Origin: Flavobacteriales bacterium
GTDB lineage: Bacteria; Bacteroidota; Bacteroidia; Flavobacteriales_F; PHOS-HE28
Assembly (NCBI GenBank): GCA_020854015.1
Contig: JADZGG010000093.1
Coordinates: 1-6,578 of the forward strand
Direction of reading: 5' to 3'
Length of the DNA: 6,578 bases
A model generated the notes under the pieces. The model searched no databases. It was given only the letters and a program-made list of their open reading frames with translations, and had not been told where the DNA came from. A program made the translations under genes and the position numbers. Below, piece by piece: positions 6,070-6,578 of this stretch (its first letter is position 1; the number at the start of each line of letters is the position of its first letter).

Positions 6070-6578
6070 CTACTTGGTGCGGTTGACCGTGAGGTGTACG
6101 AGGCCTTCCAGCGCGTTCCGGGCCTCGTTCTCCGGGAACGTGTGGAGCAGGGCCAGGGCTTCGTCCCGGTAGGCGTGCATGCGTTGGGTGGCGTGTGCGA
6201 TGCCGCCGACCTCCACCACCTTGGCGATCACCCTGGCCACGGCGGCATTGTCCTCGTTGCGGTTCTTCACCACATCAACCATCCACCGGCGGTCGCTGGC
6301 GCTCACCTGTTGCAAGGCATGGATCAGCGGCAGGGTCAGCTTCTTCTCCTTGATATCCAGGCCGGTCGGTTTCCCACTGTCCTGGGCGTTGTTGTAGTCG
6401 AACAGGTCGTCCTTGATCTGGAAGGCGATGCCCGTAAGCTCGCCGAAACGCTTCATGCGGGCCACTTCTTCCGTTGTGGCACCACCGGCGGCCGCACCAC
6501 TGGCACAGCAGGCCGCGATGAGGCTGGCGGTCTTCTGGCGGATGATCTCGAAGTACACGTCCTCCTTGAAGTTGAGGC
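6070..6578 (-). CDS. Trans-polyprenyl diphosphate synthase, C-terminal part (5' end outside window)
   Basis: The reading frame is open to the right edge; 168 residues are visible before the TAG at 6070-6072. A GTG at 6558 lies inside a conserved stretch (LNFKEDVYFEIIRQKTASLI), so it is internal and the true start is beyond the window. The second aspartate-rich motif is clear: GIAFQIKDDLFDYNN (49-63) with D56, D57 and D60, which bind Mg2+ and isopentenyl diphosphate, followed by GKPTGLDIKEKKLTLPLIHAL (68-88). These are hallmarks of all-trans long-chain prenyl synthases (octaprenyl/IspB-like), which extend farnesyl diphosphate with isopentenyl units for menaquinone side chains. The first DDxxD motif and the chain-length-determining residues lie outside the window, so product length cannot be judged. 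All visible motif residues are intact. Confidence 0.95.
   Translation of the reverse strand, partial: LNFKEDVYFEIIRQKTASLIAACCASGAAAGGATTEEVARMKRFGELTGIAFQIKDDLFDYNNAQDSGKPTGLDIKEKKLTLPLIHALQQVSASDRRWMVDVVKNRNEDNAAVARVIAKVVEVGGIAHATQRMHAYRDEALALLHTFPENEARNALEGLVHLTVNRTK

Noticed and set aside
6070..6558. Treating the GTG at 6558 as the start of the prenyl synthase
   Set aside because: The frame continues to the window edge with family-like residues (LNFKED) before this GTG, and half of the enzyme, including the first aspartate-rich motif, is missing.
1..6578. Mobile elements, CRISPR arrays, tRNA or rRNA genes
   Set aside because: I saw no transposase or integrase motifs, no regularly spaced direct repeats, and no cloverleaf or rRNA-like sequence. 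Nearly all of the window is accounted for by protein-coding genes with short spacers.

Overview
The window looks like chromosomal DNA from a GC-rich member of the Bacteroidota, probably the Flavobacteriales. The evidence is a Por secretion (T9SS type A) C-terminal sorting domain, a lamin-tail-domain exported protein, a small-protein family and a membrane-anchored unknown protein that I associate with this phylum, the near absence of Shine-Dalgarno sequences, and a perfect TAnnTTTG-type -7 box upstream of the primase gene. The GC content is high for this group, which suggests one of its GC-rich environmental or wastewater lineages. That placement is inference.

Layout. Positions 1-455 (minus) hold the N-terminal part of an exported lamin-tail-domain protein that runs off the left edge. 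A 66-base divergent spacer separates it from 522-1910 (plus), a 462-residue T9SS-secreted protein with three cysteine-bounded repeats. A strong hairpin (1928-1964) closes that gene and also lies just past a short gene arriving from the other strand. On the minus strand, 3026-2124 encodes a zinc-type CDF transporter and is followed after 3 bases by a 49-residue basic small protein (2120-1971). A 40-base divergent spacer leads to 3067-3525 (plus), a single-pass membrane protein of unknown function. It converges on dnaG (5490-3538, minus), with only 12 bases between the stop codons. Upstream of dnaG are a MORN-like repeat lipoprotein (6061-5615, minus) and the C-terminal part of a trans-polyprenyl diphosphate synthase (6578-6070, minus), which runs off the right edge. 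These last two are 8 bases apart and look like one operon. dnaG probably has its own promoter.

How the genes relate. The left part concerns exported and surface proteins, the middle metal efflux, and the right part housekeeping: isoprenoid chain synthesis for quinones or cell-wall carriers, and replication priming. I see no mobile element, CRISPR array, tRNA or rRNA, and no convincing undescribed multi-gene system. The most interesting items are the 49-residue ORF coupled to the CDF gene, the membrane-anchored unknown protein, the repeat architecture of the T9SS cargo, and a hairpin that may form the 5' end of the dnaG transcript.
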